From an uncultured Acidimicrobiales bacterium (GTDB lineage Bacteria > Actinomycetota > Acidimicrobiia > Acidimicrobiales > Bin134): DNA of 64,000 bases. Below the pieces are notes generated by a model. That model ran no database searches, was not told the DNA's origin, and saw only the letters and a list, made by a program, of their open reading frames with translations. Positions 50,451 through 59,650 of the stretch are shown in pieces. Both the position numbers and the translations under genes were made by a program. The DNA lies in NCBI GenBank assembly GCA_951813555.1, contig OX638344.1, positions 124,001-188,000 of the forward strand. The letters run 5' to 3'. Positions within the stretch are counted from its first letter, which is position 1. Each line of letters opens with the position of its first letter.

Positions 50451-51866
50451 TTAGTCCGTCGTTGACCCCGACCTCGCCGGGCGGGCCTTCCAGAAATAGT
50501 TGATGATGCCCTCGGCCTCATACAGCCGCCGGAAGGTCATCTCCACCCGCTGGCCGACGCGGACCGCATCCGGGTCCACATCGGTCAACTCCACCGGCAG
50601 CCGGCCACCCCCGTCAAAGTCCACCACCGCGAACACCACCGGCGGACTCACCGAATACACCAGCCGATCAACGGTGAAAGTCACCACCGCGGCCCCCACG
50701 TCGGCCATCGGCGCAGGAGCCATTTCGTCCAGCTCGTCCTCGGGCCGAATGGACACCCGGGCCGGCGGCAAGTGCAACGTCCCGCTCTCGACCCCCCGGC
50801 TGCCCACAAACCCGTACTTCCAATCCTGAGCCCTAGCCGCCGCCGACGACGACGGCCGGGAGGGCTCGGGCCGATTGGGGGGCTGCACCCGGATCATCTC
50901 CCGCCACTGCAAGAACGTGGCGTAGCTCACCTCAGCTCCGTTGGCGACCTGATCGGCCACCGAGAGGACGGGCCGATAGGCAGCCAGCGCCTCGGTGGTC
51001 CGCAAGATCAGCACCTCCACCCCGTCGGCCAACACCACCACCGCGATGGTCTGGCCCGGCTCCGCCTGCTCCAGCACATTGGCCAGCACCAGCCCAGCAT
51101 GAGCAGTGCCGGTATTGCCCACCGCCGCAGCCAAGTCGTCGGCCACCCGAGCCACGCCAAGCTGCCCAGAAACCCGCTTGACCGCTCGACCATGAGCCCC
51201 GGTCAGCACCGCCACGTCTACATCTTCGGCTCCGACGCCAGCGGAGCCCAGCGCCTCTTTCCAAGCCTGGGCAGCCAGGGGGCCGTAGCGGGTCTCGCCG
51301 AAGCGCTCCTCCCACTGGCCGGTGCTGGGCGAGCCCGGCTGGCGCCAGCGGTCGACAAACTCTTCGGTGGCCGACGCCGTCCCCAGCAACTCGGCCACCA
51401 CCGGCCCGTCGTCATCGCCGCCCACCAAGAACGCGGCCGCACCGTCGCCCCCATTGGCCTCGTCGGCACCGGTGGGAAGTCCGCCCCGGATGTCGGAGGT
51501 CACCACCAGCGTCGGCCCGCCGGCCTCCAGCGCAGTGCGCAGCGCCCCGACCCCCGAGCGCACCGCGCCCCCAAAATCCAGAGCGCCCACCGAGGTGTCC
51601 AACCGCAACGCGGCATGAATAGCGGTGGCGTTGGTCTTCTCCAGATATGCGGGGTCGGCGGTGGCGAACCACAGCGCCCGCGGCTCGGTCTCAGCTGATC
51701 GCAGAGCCAGCCGGGCAGCTTCGACACCCATCGTGGTGGTGTCCTCGTCGTAGGAAGCCACCGATCGGGTGCCCCGCCCGCCGCCTCGACCCATCACCGC
51801 GGCGATAGCCGCCCGGTTGAGGCGCCGGTACGGCACGTAGCCCCCGAAGCTGATGATTCCCCGCAT
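50451..51866 (-). CDS. HMG-CoA-synthase/KAS III-like domain fused to a DUF35 OB fold
   Basis: This 471-residue protein has a thiolase-superfamily domain (about 1-330; IISFGGYVPYRRL, DEDTTTMGVEAARLAL, AVGNTGTAHAGLVLANVL). A linker and a C-terminal OB-fold domain follow (YSVSPPVVFAVVDFDGGGR to VGQRVEMTF). Where KAS III/HMGCS enzymes have their Cys, this one reads GALDFGGAVRSGVGAL (about 95-109) with no Cys, so it may bind or shuttle rather than condense. In archaea and some bacteria HMGCS, thiolase and DUF35 proteins form a substrate-channelling complex. The direct link to the thiolase gene fits that. ATG at 51866 begins the conserved first strand. Confidence 0.85.
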   Translation of the reverse strand: MRGIISFGGYVPYRRLNRAAIAAVMGRGGGRGTRSVASYDEDTTTMGVEAARLALRSAETEPRALWFATADPAYLEKTNATAIHAALRLDTSVGALDFGGAVRSGVGALRTALEAGGPTLVVTSDIRGGLPTGADEANGGDGAAAFLVGGDDDGPVVAELLGTASATEEFVDRWRQPGSPSTGQWEERFGETRYGPLAAQAWKEALGSAGVGAEDVDVAVLTGAHGRAVKRVSGQLGVARVADDLAAAVGNTGTAHAGLVLANVLEQAEPGQTIAVVVLADGVEVLILRTTEALAAYRPVLSVADQVANGAEVSYATFLQWREMIRVQPPNRPEPSRPSSSAAARAQDWKYGFVGSRGVESGTLHLPPARVSIRPEDELDEMAPAPMADVGAAVVTFTVDRLVYSVSPPVVFAVVDFDGGGRLPVELTDVDPDAVRVGQRVEMTFRRLYEAEGIINYFWKARPARSGSTTD

Positions 51867-51874
51867 GATTCTGA

Positions 51875-51880
51875 AGTGTA
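51875..51880 (-). promoter_or_regulatory. Candidate -10 box (TACACT) for the HMGCS-like gene
   Basis: TACACT on the minus strand lies 8 nt before the ATG at 51866. No ribosome-binding site is seen between, so leaderless transcription is plausible. Confidence 0.4.
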
Positions 51881-51908
51881 CGCCTGACTTCGGCCACAAC
51901 CGGGGTCG

Positions 51909-51914
51909 TAGTGT
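51909..51914 (+). promoter_or_regulatory. Candidate -10 box (TAGTGT) for the amidohydrolase gene
   Basis: TAGTGT lies 7 nt before the ATG at 51922, in a 55-bp divergent gap that serves both strands. The intervening bases are C-rich and hold no ribosome site. Confidence 0.4.
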
Positions 51915-51921
51915 GTCCCCC

Positions 51922-53337
51922 ATGAGCTTTGAGCCCAGCGCCGAAGTGCGGCGCATCCGCAACGCCATCGACCACCCCATCATCGACTCCGACGGCCACA
52001 TAATCGAGTTCCTGCCCGAGGTTCACGACATCATGGCCACCGTCGGCGGACCCGAGTTGGTGGACAAATTCAAGGTCGTCGAATACGGGGCCCGAAAGTC
52101 CATCGAGCTGAGCTTGGAACAGCGCCGAGCGGCCGGGATGATGCGCTCGGCGTGGTGGGGACTGCCCGCTCGCAACACCCTTGACCGGGCCACCGCCCTT
52201 TTGCCCAAGCTGCTGTATGAGCGGCTGGACGAGATCGGCATCGACCTGGCCGTGCTCTATCCCACCTACGGGCTGACCTGCATGGGCCTGGAAGACGAGG
52301 ATCTTCGCCTTGGAGCGGCGAGAGCGTTCAACCTCTACTCCCACCAGGCCTATGAGCCCTATAGCGACCGCCTCATGCCGGTAGCCGTCATCCCGGTTTT
52401 CACCCCTGAAGAGGCCATCGCCGAACTCGATTTCGCGGTGGGCGAGCTGGGCATGCGCCCGGTGATGCTGACCGGCCTGGTACCCCGCCCGGTGGACCCG
52501 GAAAACACCACCCACCGCCATGCCCGCCGCAAGGACACCCTGGGCATGGACTCCACCTATGACTACGACCCGCTATGGCAGCGCTGCACCGAACTGGGTG
52601 TGTCGCCCACTTTCCACTCCTCGGGGATGGGCTGGGGCAGCCGCACCTCGGAAACCAACTACGTGTACAACCACCTGGGCAACTTCGCCGCCGCGGGCGA
52701 GGCCTTGTGCCGGGCGGTGTTCATGGGCGGGGTGGCCCATCGCTTCCCCGATCTGCGCTGGGCCTTCCTGGAAGGGGGCGTGGCCTGGGGGGTGAACCTG
52801 CTGTCGGACGTGATCGGCCACTGGGAGAAGCGCAACCGCGACGCCATCGGCCACTACGACCCCGCCGCGGTGGACATGGACGAGTTGGGCCGGCTGTTCG
52901 ACGCCTACGGCACCCCGGCGGCCAACAGCCACCGGGATCAGCTCAAAGAGGCGCTGCACATGCTGAGCGAGCCCGACGAAGATCCGTCCACCATCGATGA
53001 GTTCGCCCTCAGCGGGGTGGACACGCTCGAAGACATCTTCACCATCTGGGACCGCTTCTATTTCGGCTGCGAGGCCGACGACCCGATGACCGCCATCGGT
53101 TTCAACCGGTCGGTGACCCCCGGCGGCAAAGTGGTCAAGGGCGTATTCGCCTCCGACGTGGGCCACTGGGACGTGCCCGACGTGCGCGAGGTGCTACCCG
53201 AGGCCTACGAACTGGTGGACGACGGCATCCTCGACGCAGCTGACTTCCGGGCGTTCACCTTCGAGCATCCGTTGTCGCTGTGGGCCGGAACCAACCCCGA
53301 CTTCTTCAAGGGCACCGTCATCGAAGAAGCCCTGTAG
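51922..53337 (+). CDS. Amidohydrolase-2 family protein
   Basis: This 471-residue TIM-barrel hydrolase has the N-terminal metal-binding strand PIIDSDGHIIE (Asp-x-Asp-Gly-His in place of HxH), SPTFHSSGMGWG with the middle His, RFPDLRWAFLEGG, and FASDVGHWDVPD near the end with the Asp ligand. It is a paralogue of the gene at 58244-59638, with similar sequence throughout the barrel. It probably acts on a cyclic or aromatic acid. ATG at 51922 was chosen because it opens the conserved segment. Only 2 nt separate it from the following molybdo-hydroxylase gene. Confidence 0.9.
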   Translation: MSFEPSAEVRRIRNAIDHPIIDSDGHIIEFLPEVHDIMATVGGPELVDKFKVVEYGARKSIELSLEQRRAAGMMRSAWWGLPARNTLDRATALLPKLLYERLDEIGIDLAVLYPTYGLTCMGLEDEDLRLGAARAFNLYSHQAYEPYSDRLMPVAVIPVFTPEEAIAELDFAVGELGMRPVMLTGLVPRPVDPENTTHRHARRKDTLGMDSTYDYDPLWQRCTELGVSPTFHSSGMGWGSRTSETNYVYNHLGNFAAAGEALCRAVFMGGVAHRFPDLRWAFLEGGVAWGVNLLSDVIGHWEKRNRDAIGHYDPAAVDMDELGRLFDAYGTPAANSHRDQLKEALHMLSEPDEDPSTIDEFALSGVDTLEDIFTIWDRFYFGCEADDPMTAIGFNRSVTPGGKVVKGVFASDVGHWDVPDVREVLPEAYELVDDGILDAADFRAFTFEHPLSLWAGTNPDFFKGTVIEEAL

Positions 53338-53339
53338 AT

Positions 53340-55577
53340 GTGACTACTTGGGATGGCCGGGTTGAGGATTTCGACCTGCTGACCGGCCAAGCCCGCTATG
53401 GCGCCGACCTCAGGGCCGAGGGCGCGCTCTGGCTGGGCTTCGTGCGATCCCCGGTAGCCCGAGCGGCCGTTGCCAGCATAGACAAATCGGCCGCCGAAGC
53501 CCTCGACGGCGTGGTCGGAGTGTTCACGGCTGACGATCTCGATCTGGTCACCCAGCCGAGCGTGGAGGGGGTCACCCCCGTAGAGATCAGTCGACCCCCG
53601 CTGGCCCAGGGATCGGTGGCCTACGTCGGTGAGGCGGTTGCTGCCGTCGTTGCGGTCAGCGAAGCGGTCGCGGCGGACGCCTCCGAGTTGGTGGCAGTGG
53701 ACTATCGGCCACTGCCCCCGATTCCCGATCTGGCCACTGCAACCGCCGAAAACGCCCTGCTGGTGCACGCCCAACACGGATCCAACACCGTGCTCGCTGT
53801 TCCATCCGGCGATCCGGCCGCTGTGAAAACAACACTCGACCACGCCGACGTTACCGTCACCGTTTCCCAGCACTATCCCCGGGTGGCGTGCTCCCCCATC
53901 GAGGGAATAGCCGGCCTGGTCGTCCCCCACGGCGACCGAGTGGCCATCCACATCAACTCACAGATGCCCGCTCTGACCCACGATGAACTGGCCAACACCC
54001 TGGCCCTACCCGACAACCAGATCAGCGTGGTGGTTCCCCCCATCGGCGGCGGTTTCGGAGGCAAATGCTGGGGTGAGAACGGACTGTTTGCCGTGGCCGC
54101 CCAGTTGGCCCTGCGGCTCAATTGTCCACTGCGGTTCGTCCAGACCCGCCCCGAGAACCTGCTGTCGATGCAAGCCCGCGACCAACGCCAGCACATCACC
54201 CTCGCCGCCGACCAACACGGCACCGTCACCGCGCTGGAAGCCGAGGTGATCGCCGACGTGGGCGGCTACGCAGGAATGGGCGCGTTCGAGCCCCTGCAAA
54301 CCCAGCGGCTCATCCCCGGCCCGTACCGAATCGACCACGCTGCGGTTACCGCCTCGGCGGTCATGACCAACACGGTTCCCACCGGCCCCTACCGAGGCCC
54401 AGGCCGGGCTGAGGCCATCGGGCTGCTAGAGCGGGCCATGGACGAACTGGCCCGCGTCCTGGATCTGGACCCTGCTGAAGTTCGCCGCCGCAACCTCCTG
54501 TGCCCCCAAGACTTCCCCCGCCAAACCCCCGGCGAATTGGTGATGGACGAGTCCGACCATCTCGGCGCCCTGGAGCAGGCCCTCGAACTGGTCGACTACC
54601 AGCAACTTCGAGCAGACCAAGCCGCCCGCCGAGCCTCGAGAGACACCCGCCTGCTCGGCATCGGCATCAGCTGCTGGGCCGACTTCACCGGTCGCCACGA
54701 ACCCTGCCAACCGGCCTCTGCTCGGGTGACCGACGACGGCCGCATCGAGATCGACGCCGGAGTAGCCCCAATCGGCCAGGGAATGCAATCCGTCATCACC
54801 CGTCTAGCTGCCGACACCCTGGGCCTGGATCCCGCCCTGATCTCGGCACCCACCCCCGACACCGGCCGCTTCCGATCAGCGCTGGGTAGCTTTGGCTCCC
54901 GGTCAGCGTCGCTGGCCGGCAGCTCAACCGTGAATGTCACCAAGAAGCTGCACGACAAGCTGAGAGAGCGGGCCGCCGAGCGTCTCGAAGCAGCCGTGGC
55001 CGACATCGAACTACGCCCCGACGCCACCCTGGGCGTGCGCGGCACGCCCACACAGGGAATCCCGCTCCCCGATCTGGCCGGAACCGAGGCAACTGCCGCC
55101 TTCAACCAAGGCCAGCCCACCTTCCCCGGCGGCACCCACGTCGCCGTAGTCGAAGTGGACACCGAGACCGGCGAAGTAGACCTCATCCGCCACGTCGCGG
55201 TCACCGACTGCGGCCGGCTGCTCAGCGAGGTCCAGGCCTCGGGCCAGGTACAAGGCGGCGCCGTGCAGGGCATCGGAGTCGCCTTATTCGAGGAGATGCG
55301 CTACGACACCGACGCCAACCCCCTAACCACCAGTCTGGCCGACTACCTAGTCCCCGCAGCCAGCGACGTCCCCGAAGTGGAAACCCACTTCATCGAAACC
55401 CCCACCGACCGCAACCCCCTCGGCGCCAAAGGCGTAGCCGAAAGCGGCGCGATAGCCGCACCCCCCGCCGTCCAAAACGCCATCATCGACGCCCTCTCCC
55501 ACCTAGGCGTCACCCATATCGACATGCCATGCACCCCCGAGAAGATTTGGCACGCGCTCAGGGCCAATCGGGGCTGA
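53340..55577 (+). CDS. Xanthine-dehydrogenase-family large (molybdenum) subunit (second)
   Basis: This 745-residue large subunit has the molybdopterin loop PPIGGGFGGKCWGENG, TGPYRGPGRAEA, and the active-site Glu region GAKGVAESGAI. VNVTKKLHDKL and QVQGGAVQGIG are also typical. GTG at 53340 lies 2 nt after the amidohydrolase stop; earlier in-frame codons overlap that gene. As with the homologue at 18817, no FAD or 2Fe-2S subunit gene is adjacent. Pairing with an amidohydrolase suggests hydroxylation then hydrolysis of a heterocycle or related ring, which is inference. Confidence 0.93.
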   Translation: MTTWDGRVEDFDLLTGQARYGADLRAEGALWLGFVRSPVARAAVASIDKSAAEALDGVVGVFTADDLDLVTQPSVEGVTPVEISRPPLAQGSVAYVGEAVAAVVAVSEAVAADASELVAVDYRPLPPIPDLATATAENALLVHAQHGSNTVLAVPSGDPAAVKTTLDHADVTVTVSQHYPRVACSPIEGIAGLVVPHGDRVAIHINSQMPALTHDELANTLALPDNQISVVVPPIGGGFGGKCWGENGLFAVAAQLALRLNCPLRFVQTRPENLLSMQARDQRQHITLAADQHGTVTALEAEVIADVGGYAGMGAFEPLQTQRLIPGPYRIDHAAVTASAVMTNTVPTGPYRGPGRAEAIGLLERAMDELARVLDLDPAEVRRRNLLCPQDFPRQTPGELVMDESDHLGALEQALELVDYQQLRADQAARRASRDTRLLGIGISCWADFTGRHEPCQPASARVTDDGRIEIDAGVAPIGQGMQSVITRLAADTLGLDPALISAPTPDTGRFRSALGSFGSRSASLAGSSTVNVTKKLHDKLRERAAERLEAAVADIELRPDATLGVRGTPTQGIPLPDLAGTEATAAFNQGQPTFPGGTHVAVVEVDTETGEVDLIRHVAVTDCGRLLSEVQASGQVQGGAVQGIGVALFEEMRYDTDANPLTTSLADYLVPAASDVPEVETHFIETPTDRNPLGAKGVAESGAIAAPPAVQNAIIDALSHLGVTHIDMPCTPEKIWHALRANRG

Positions 55578-55708
55578 CTGGCAGCTGACGCCTACTACTC
55601 GCGCCAGACGGCATTGCGGATGCCGTTGGCCAAGACATCGAACGTCCCATCGGCCAGATCCAACGTGCCCACCAAGAACTGACAGTCCCGGGCGTCGGGG
55701 GTGTGTGC

Positions 55709-56986
55709 TCAGGCGGCTGTCAGTTGTTGATCGGGCAGCGGGTGGGCTGTGGGGCTGGGCCGGGGTGGGGGTTGGAGGTGGTATCGGCCGGTTTCGGTGT
55801 CGTGTTCGACAGTGTGGCCGTGTTTGTGGACTTTGGTGTGGCAGCGGGGGCACAACAGCACCAGGTTGGTTATGTCGGTGGGACCGTTGTGGTCCCATGG
55901 TTGGATGTGGTGGGCATCGCACACCTGGGGTCTGAGGCCGCAGCCCGCGCAGCCGCGGTCTCTGCGGTACAGGGCCAGCTTTTGGGCTTTGGTGGGCGCC
56001 CTTTGGGCTCTGCCCATATAGATGGGCTGCCCGTCGGCGGCAAAGATCATCGGAACGATCTGGGCGTCGCAGGCCAGGCGGCGGAGCTCGTCTAGCTCGA
56101 TGGGGGTGCCGTCGATGAGCCCGGCACTCTTGAGCCGGCCCTCGATGGCGTCGTAGTCGGCGGACACCACCAGCACTGTTTTCTGCGGGCGGATCTCGCA
56201 GTCGAACGCGCCCGCCGCCACGCCGCCCGCAACTGCGTCTGGGGTTGCCGAGGCGGGCTGTTGGGTAATCAGCGCGACCAGGGCATCAGCATTGCGCTGC
56301 TCGAAAGTGCGGATGGGGTCGAACGCGAGGTCGTCGCCGAGCATCTGGGCGCTCATGGCACCAAGAGCGGTCTTGACCCGCTCACCGGACACCTGGTCGA
56401 ACTCGGCGTGTAATACCACCATGCCAGCGGTTCCGTCGAACACCTTGCCGCTGCGGCGGGCCCGCTGGCGTTCGGCGCGACCCATCCCGTCGTCGGCGCG
56501 GCGCCGGTCCTCGCGAGCGGCGACGGTCTTCTTAAAATCGTCGTGGCCCTGCCAACCGCCCAGCGCCAACAGCTCTTGTTGGTCTTGTGCGCTCATCGGC
56601 GCCCGCTGGTGCGACTCGGCCACCAGCCCGGCCTGATCCGCCGAAATGCGACCGTCGCGCACCGCGCCCAGAACCTCCGGCATGGCCGCGACACCCTGAG
56701 CCGTCTTCGCCAGCCGGCGGGCCCGGTAGGCGCTGATGCCGAGCTGGTGGCACACCGTCGCCGCCGCTGCCGGGCCCTCGAGCTCGCCGTAGCGGGCGAC
56801 CAGGCCGACCAGGTAGCCCTCCGCCCGGCGGCGAAACAGATCGGCCTCGCCCATCAAACCCAACAGCTCCGACGCGCCCGCCTCGGAGAAATCCGGGAAT
56901 CCAAAACCCGCACCAACGCCCGCACCAACACCGGCGTGAACACCGGCATGAACACCGCCTGTACTGGGATTATAGGTAAATTCCAT
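55709..56986 (-). CDS. 13E12/DUF222-type protein with C-terminal HNH nuclease domain
   Basis: This 425-residue protein has a Gly/Ala/Val/His-rich low-complexity N-terminus, a helical DUF222 region with RDGRISADQAGLVAESHQ, and a C-terminal HNH domain. The HNH domain reads CAGCGLRPQVCDAHHIQPW, then GPTDITNLVLLCPRCHTKVH, with both zinc Cys pairs and the catalytic His-His. These proteins are abundant, often repeated, in actinobacteria; a role in mobile DNA or as free nucleases is suspected. A TATAAT box 7 nt upstream of ATG 56986 indicates a leaderless mRNA. The 131-bp gap to the previous gene holds no other clear gene. Confidence 0.92.
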   Translation of the reverse strand: MEFTYNPSTGGVHAGVHAGVGAGVGAGFGFPDFSEAGASELLGLMGEADLFRRRAEGYLVGLVARYGELEGPAAAATVCHQLGISAYRARRLAKTAQGVAAMPEVLGAVRDGRISADQAGLVAESHQRAPMSAQDQQELLALGGWQGHDDFKKTVAAREDRRRADDGMGRAERQRARRSGKVFDGTAGMVVLHAEFDQVSGERVKTALGAMSAQMLGDDLAFDPIRTFEQRNADALVALITQQPASATPDAVAGGVAAGAFDCEIRPQKTVLVVSADYDAIEGRLKSAGLIDGTPIELDELRRLACDAQIVPMIFAADGQPIYMGRAQRAPTKAQKLALYRRDRGCAGCGLRPQVCDAHHIQPWDHNGPTDITNLVLLCPRCHTKVHKHGHTVEHDTETGRYHLQPPPRPSPTAHPLPDQQLTAA

Positions 56987-56993
56987 ACATGAA

Positions 56994-56999
56994 ATTATA
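56994..56999 (-). promoter_or_regulatory. Extended -10 promoter (TGG-TATAAT) of the HNH gene
   Basis: A perfect TATAAT on the minus strand is preceded by TGG (extended -10, TGn) and lies 7 nt before the ATG. No -35 is recognisable, as expected for an extended -10 promoter. Confidence 0.65.
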
Positions 57000-57050
57000 C
57001 CAACCCCAGTGACACATTCCCCCCCGAAATACCCCAAGAAACCGAAAAAA

Positions 57051-58178
57051 TTAGACCGTCAATCCGTAGAGCTCGGCGCAATTGTCGCGGAGGACGCGGT
57101 CTAGTTGGTGGTCGGTCATGTGGGTGGTCTGCTCGGTGAGCATCTCTTGCGACCAGGGCCAGGTGGCGTCGGAGTGGGGGTGGTCGTTGGCCCACATCAC
57201 CCGGTCGGTGTTCATCAGGTCGAGCAGCTTGAATGCCACCCAGTCGTCCTGGAAGGTGAGGTAGACGTTCTCCCGGAAGTAATCGCTGGGCTTCTTGGAC
57301 AGCTCGGCGCTCTCAAGCCAATTCCGGTGGCGGTTGTAGGCGTGGTCGGCCCGGTACATCCAGTGGGGGGCCCACCCGGCGTCGGCCTCCACGCACACCA
57401 CCCGCAGGTCGGGATGGCGCTCGAACACGCCGCCGAAGATCAGCGTGCCGATGATGTCCTGGTTGCCCCGGATGATTCCCAAGAACGAGTTGATCTTCGG
57501 CCCCCGGAACTGAGCGGCCATGGGGTGGTCGTTGCCCGAGGTGAGGATGTGGAACGACAAGGGCATCCCCATCGACACCGACGCCTCCCAAAAGGCGTCG
57601 TAGTCGGGGTGGTCGTAGTCGATCCCTGAAGCGGGGTAGCCGGGCAGCATGACCCCTTTGAGCCCGAGGTCTCGCATGGCCTCCAGGTCGGCGATGGCCT
57701 CGTCCACCGACCGCACCGCAGTCTGGCCCAAACCGATGAGCCGCTCGGGGGCGTGGGAGTTGAATTCGGCGATCCACCGGTTGTAGGCGTCGAAGCAGGC
57801 CTTCTTGTAGTCGGCGTCGGGATGGTTGCAGATGGTCATGCCCACCGACGGGTAGATCACCTCGGCCACCACCCCGTCCCGATCCTGTTCTCCAAGGCGC
57901 GCCACCGGGTCGTATCCGCCAGGGTGCAGATCCTCCCAGCGGGTACCGCTGTTGATGCTGATCTCGTGCCAGCTCTTGCCCGCGGCGGCGATCATGCCGA
58001 AGGGCATGCGGTTGCGGCCGTTGTCGATGGACATGAACACGCCCATATCGTCGGCCCAGTCCACCCTGGGCGCCCGATCCCGGAACTTCGGATCGATGTA
58101 GTCGATGTAGGTGTTGTCGGGCTCGGTCACATGAGAGTCGGCCGAGATACAGGGACGAACGGGGGTGACAGTGCTCAT
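57051..58178 (-). CDS. Amidohydrolase-2 family protein
   Basis: This 375-residue amidohydrolase has the N-terminal metal site CISADSHVTEP (DSH), the middle His in MPLSFHILTSG, ERHPDLRVVCVEADAGW, and the metal Asp in MWANDHPHSDATWP. It resembles the first gene of the window more than the two longer paralogues nearby. It is probably a cytoplasmic hydrolase or decarboxylase of unknown substrate. AAAAGG lies about 10 nt upstream of the ATG. It is divergent from the next amidohydrolase gene, sharing a 65-bp control region. Confidence 0.9.
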   Translation of the reverse strand: MSTVTPVRPCISADSHVTEPDNTYIDYIDPKFRDRAPRVDWADDMGVFMSIDNGRNRMPFGMIAAAGKSWHEISINSGTRWEDLHPGGYDPVARLGEQDRDGVVAEVIYPSVGMTICNHPDADYKKACFDAYNRWIAEFNSHAPERLIGLGQTAVRSVDEAIADLEAMRDLGLKGVMLPGYPASGIDYDHPDYDAFWEASVSMGMPLSFHILTSGNDHPMAAQFRGPKINSFLGIIRGNQDIIGTLIFGGVFERHPDLRVVCVEADAGWAPHWMYRADHAYNRHRNWLESAELSKKPSDYFRENVYLTFQDDWVAFKLLDLMNTDRVMWANDHPHSDATWPWSQEMLTEQTTHMTDHQLDRVLRDNCAELYGLTV

Positions 58179-58230
58179 TGCTAGAACCTTTTCGATCGGG
58201 TGTCGCTGAGACAGCCCTAAAACTAGTAGG

Positions 58231-58236
58231 TAACGT
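58231..58236 (+). promoter_or_regulatory. Candidate -10 box (TAACGT) for the amidohydrolase operon
   Basis: TAACGT lies 7 nt before the ATG at 58244, with no ribosome-binding site between. It would drive the operon running to the end of the window. Confidence 0.4.
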
Positions 58237-58243
58237 CTCGGCC

Positions 58244-59638
58244 ATGAGCAGCCAGCGATCCGCCGCCGACATTCGAGCCGACCTCGGCCACCCGGTCATC
58301 GACGCCGACGGGCATGTGTTCGAGCACTATCCGGCCCTGCACCAGTACTGCCTCGACGAGGGGCTCGAGGGCGGGCTCTATGCCCAGATGGCCAATTGCT
58401 CGTTCAACGGGGAGCCCACTTGGAGTGGCCTGTCGCCCGATGAGCGGTTGGCCCGGCGCAGCTTCCGCGGGCCGTGGTGGGCGCTGCCCCTGGCCAACAC
58501 CAAAGACTTCGCCACCGCGGTGTCCCCCGCCTTGTTCCACGACCGCATCGAGGAGCTGGGCATGGACTTCGCAGTCTGCTACCCCAGCATCGGCCTCAAC
58601 TTCCCCGCCTACAAGGACGACGATGTGCGCAACAAGCTCTGCCGGGCCCTCAACCGCTATCTGGCCGACAGCTACCAGGGACTGCAAGACCGCCTGACCC
58701 CGGTGGCCGCCATCCCCACCCACACCCCTAGCGAGGCCATCGAACAGCTCGATTTCGCCGTCACCGAGCTGGGCTTCAAGGCCGTGATGATCGGCGGCTT
58801 CGTGCCCCGGCAAGTGCCCGCCGGCGGCGAGATGGCCACCTGGATCGACTCGCTGGGCCTCGATTCGGCCTACGACTACGACCCCCTCTGGCAGCGGCTG
58901 GTGGAGCTGCAAACCCCCGCCAGCCTCCACTCCGGGTCGATGGGCTGGGACGGTCGACGGTCCATTTCAAACTTCACCTACAACCACATGGGCAACTTCG
59001 GCTCGGCCAGCGAGGCTACGGCCAAGTCGATCTTCTTCGGCGGGGTCACCCACCGCTTCCCCGACCTTCGCCTCGGCTTCCTCGAAGGCGGCGTCACCTG
59101 GGGCGCACAGATGGTGTGCGACCTTCTCAGCCATTGGGAAAAGCGCGGCCCCGAGGGTCTCAGTGCCTACGACCCCGACAAGTTCGAGCCCGAGTATTTC
59201 GACACCCTCCTGGCCCAGGCCAACGACCCCATCGATCTGACCGCCGGCTTCGGCAAGATGATGCAGAAGGGCATTAGCGGCGACACAGTCGTCCACGACT
59301 TCGAGGCCGCGGGCATCACCGGCCCCCAAGACATCCTCGACCAGATCGACCGCTCCTACTGGTTCGGCTGCGAGGCCGACGACCCCCTGGTGCGGCTGGC
59401 CTTCGACGGTGCCCTGCCCGAAGGAGCCACCCTCAACGCCATCTTCTCCTCCGACGTGGGCCACTGGGACGTTCCCGACATGGCCGAGGTCATGCCCGAG
59501 GTGTGGGAGCAGGTAGAGCACGGCTGGCTAAACGAGGACCAATTCCGGGCCTTCACCTTCGGCAACGCCCACCGTTTCTTCACCGAGGCCCGCCCCGACT
59601 TCTTCAAGAACACGGTTCTAGAGGGCACCACCGTCTAG
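58244..59638 (+). CDS. Amidohydrolase-2 family protein
   Basis: This 464-residue paralogue of the 51922 gene shares PVIDADGHVFE, YDYDPLWQR, SGSMGWDGRRS, RFPDLRLGFLEGGVTWG and FSSDVGHWDVPD. The metal ligands are kept. It opens a plus-strand operon of hotdog protein, MDR reductase, enoyl-CoA hydratase and 2-oxoacid oxidoreductase, so its product may feed a CoA-dependent pathway. ATG at 58244 begins the conserved region; the earlier open frame overlaps the divergent gene's start. Confidence 0.9.
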   Translation: MSSQRSAADIRADLGHPVIDADGHVFEHYPALHQYCLDEGLEGGLYAQMANCSFNGEPTWSGLSPDERLARRSFRGPWWALPLANTKDFATAVSPALFHDRIEELGMDFAVCYPSIGLNFPAYKDDDVRNKLCRALNRYLADSYQGLQDRLTPVAAIPTHTPSEAIEQLDFAVTELGFKAVMIGGFVPRQVPAGGEMATWIDSLGLDSAYDYDPLWQRLVELQTPASLHSGSMGWDGRRSISNFTYNHMGNFGSASEATAKSIFFGGVTHRFPDLRLGFLEGGVTWGAQMVCDLLSHWEKRGPEGLSAYDPDKFEPEYFDTLLAQANDPIDLTAGFGKMMQKGISGDTVVHDFEAAGITGPQDILDQIDRSYWFGCEADDPLVRLAFDGALPEGATLNAIFSSDVGHWDVPDMAEVMPEVWEQVEHGWLNEDQFRAFTFGNAHRFFTEARPDFFKNTVLEGTTV

Positions 59639-59650
59639 AACTATGGGGCC

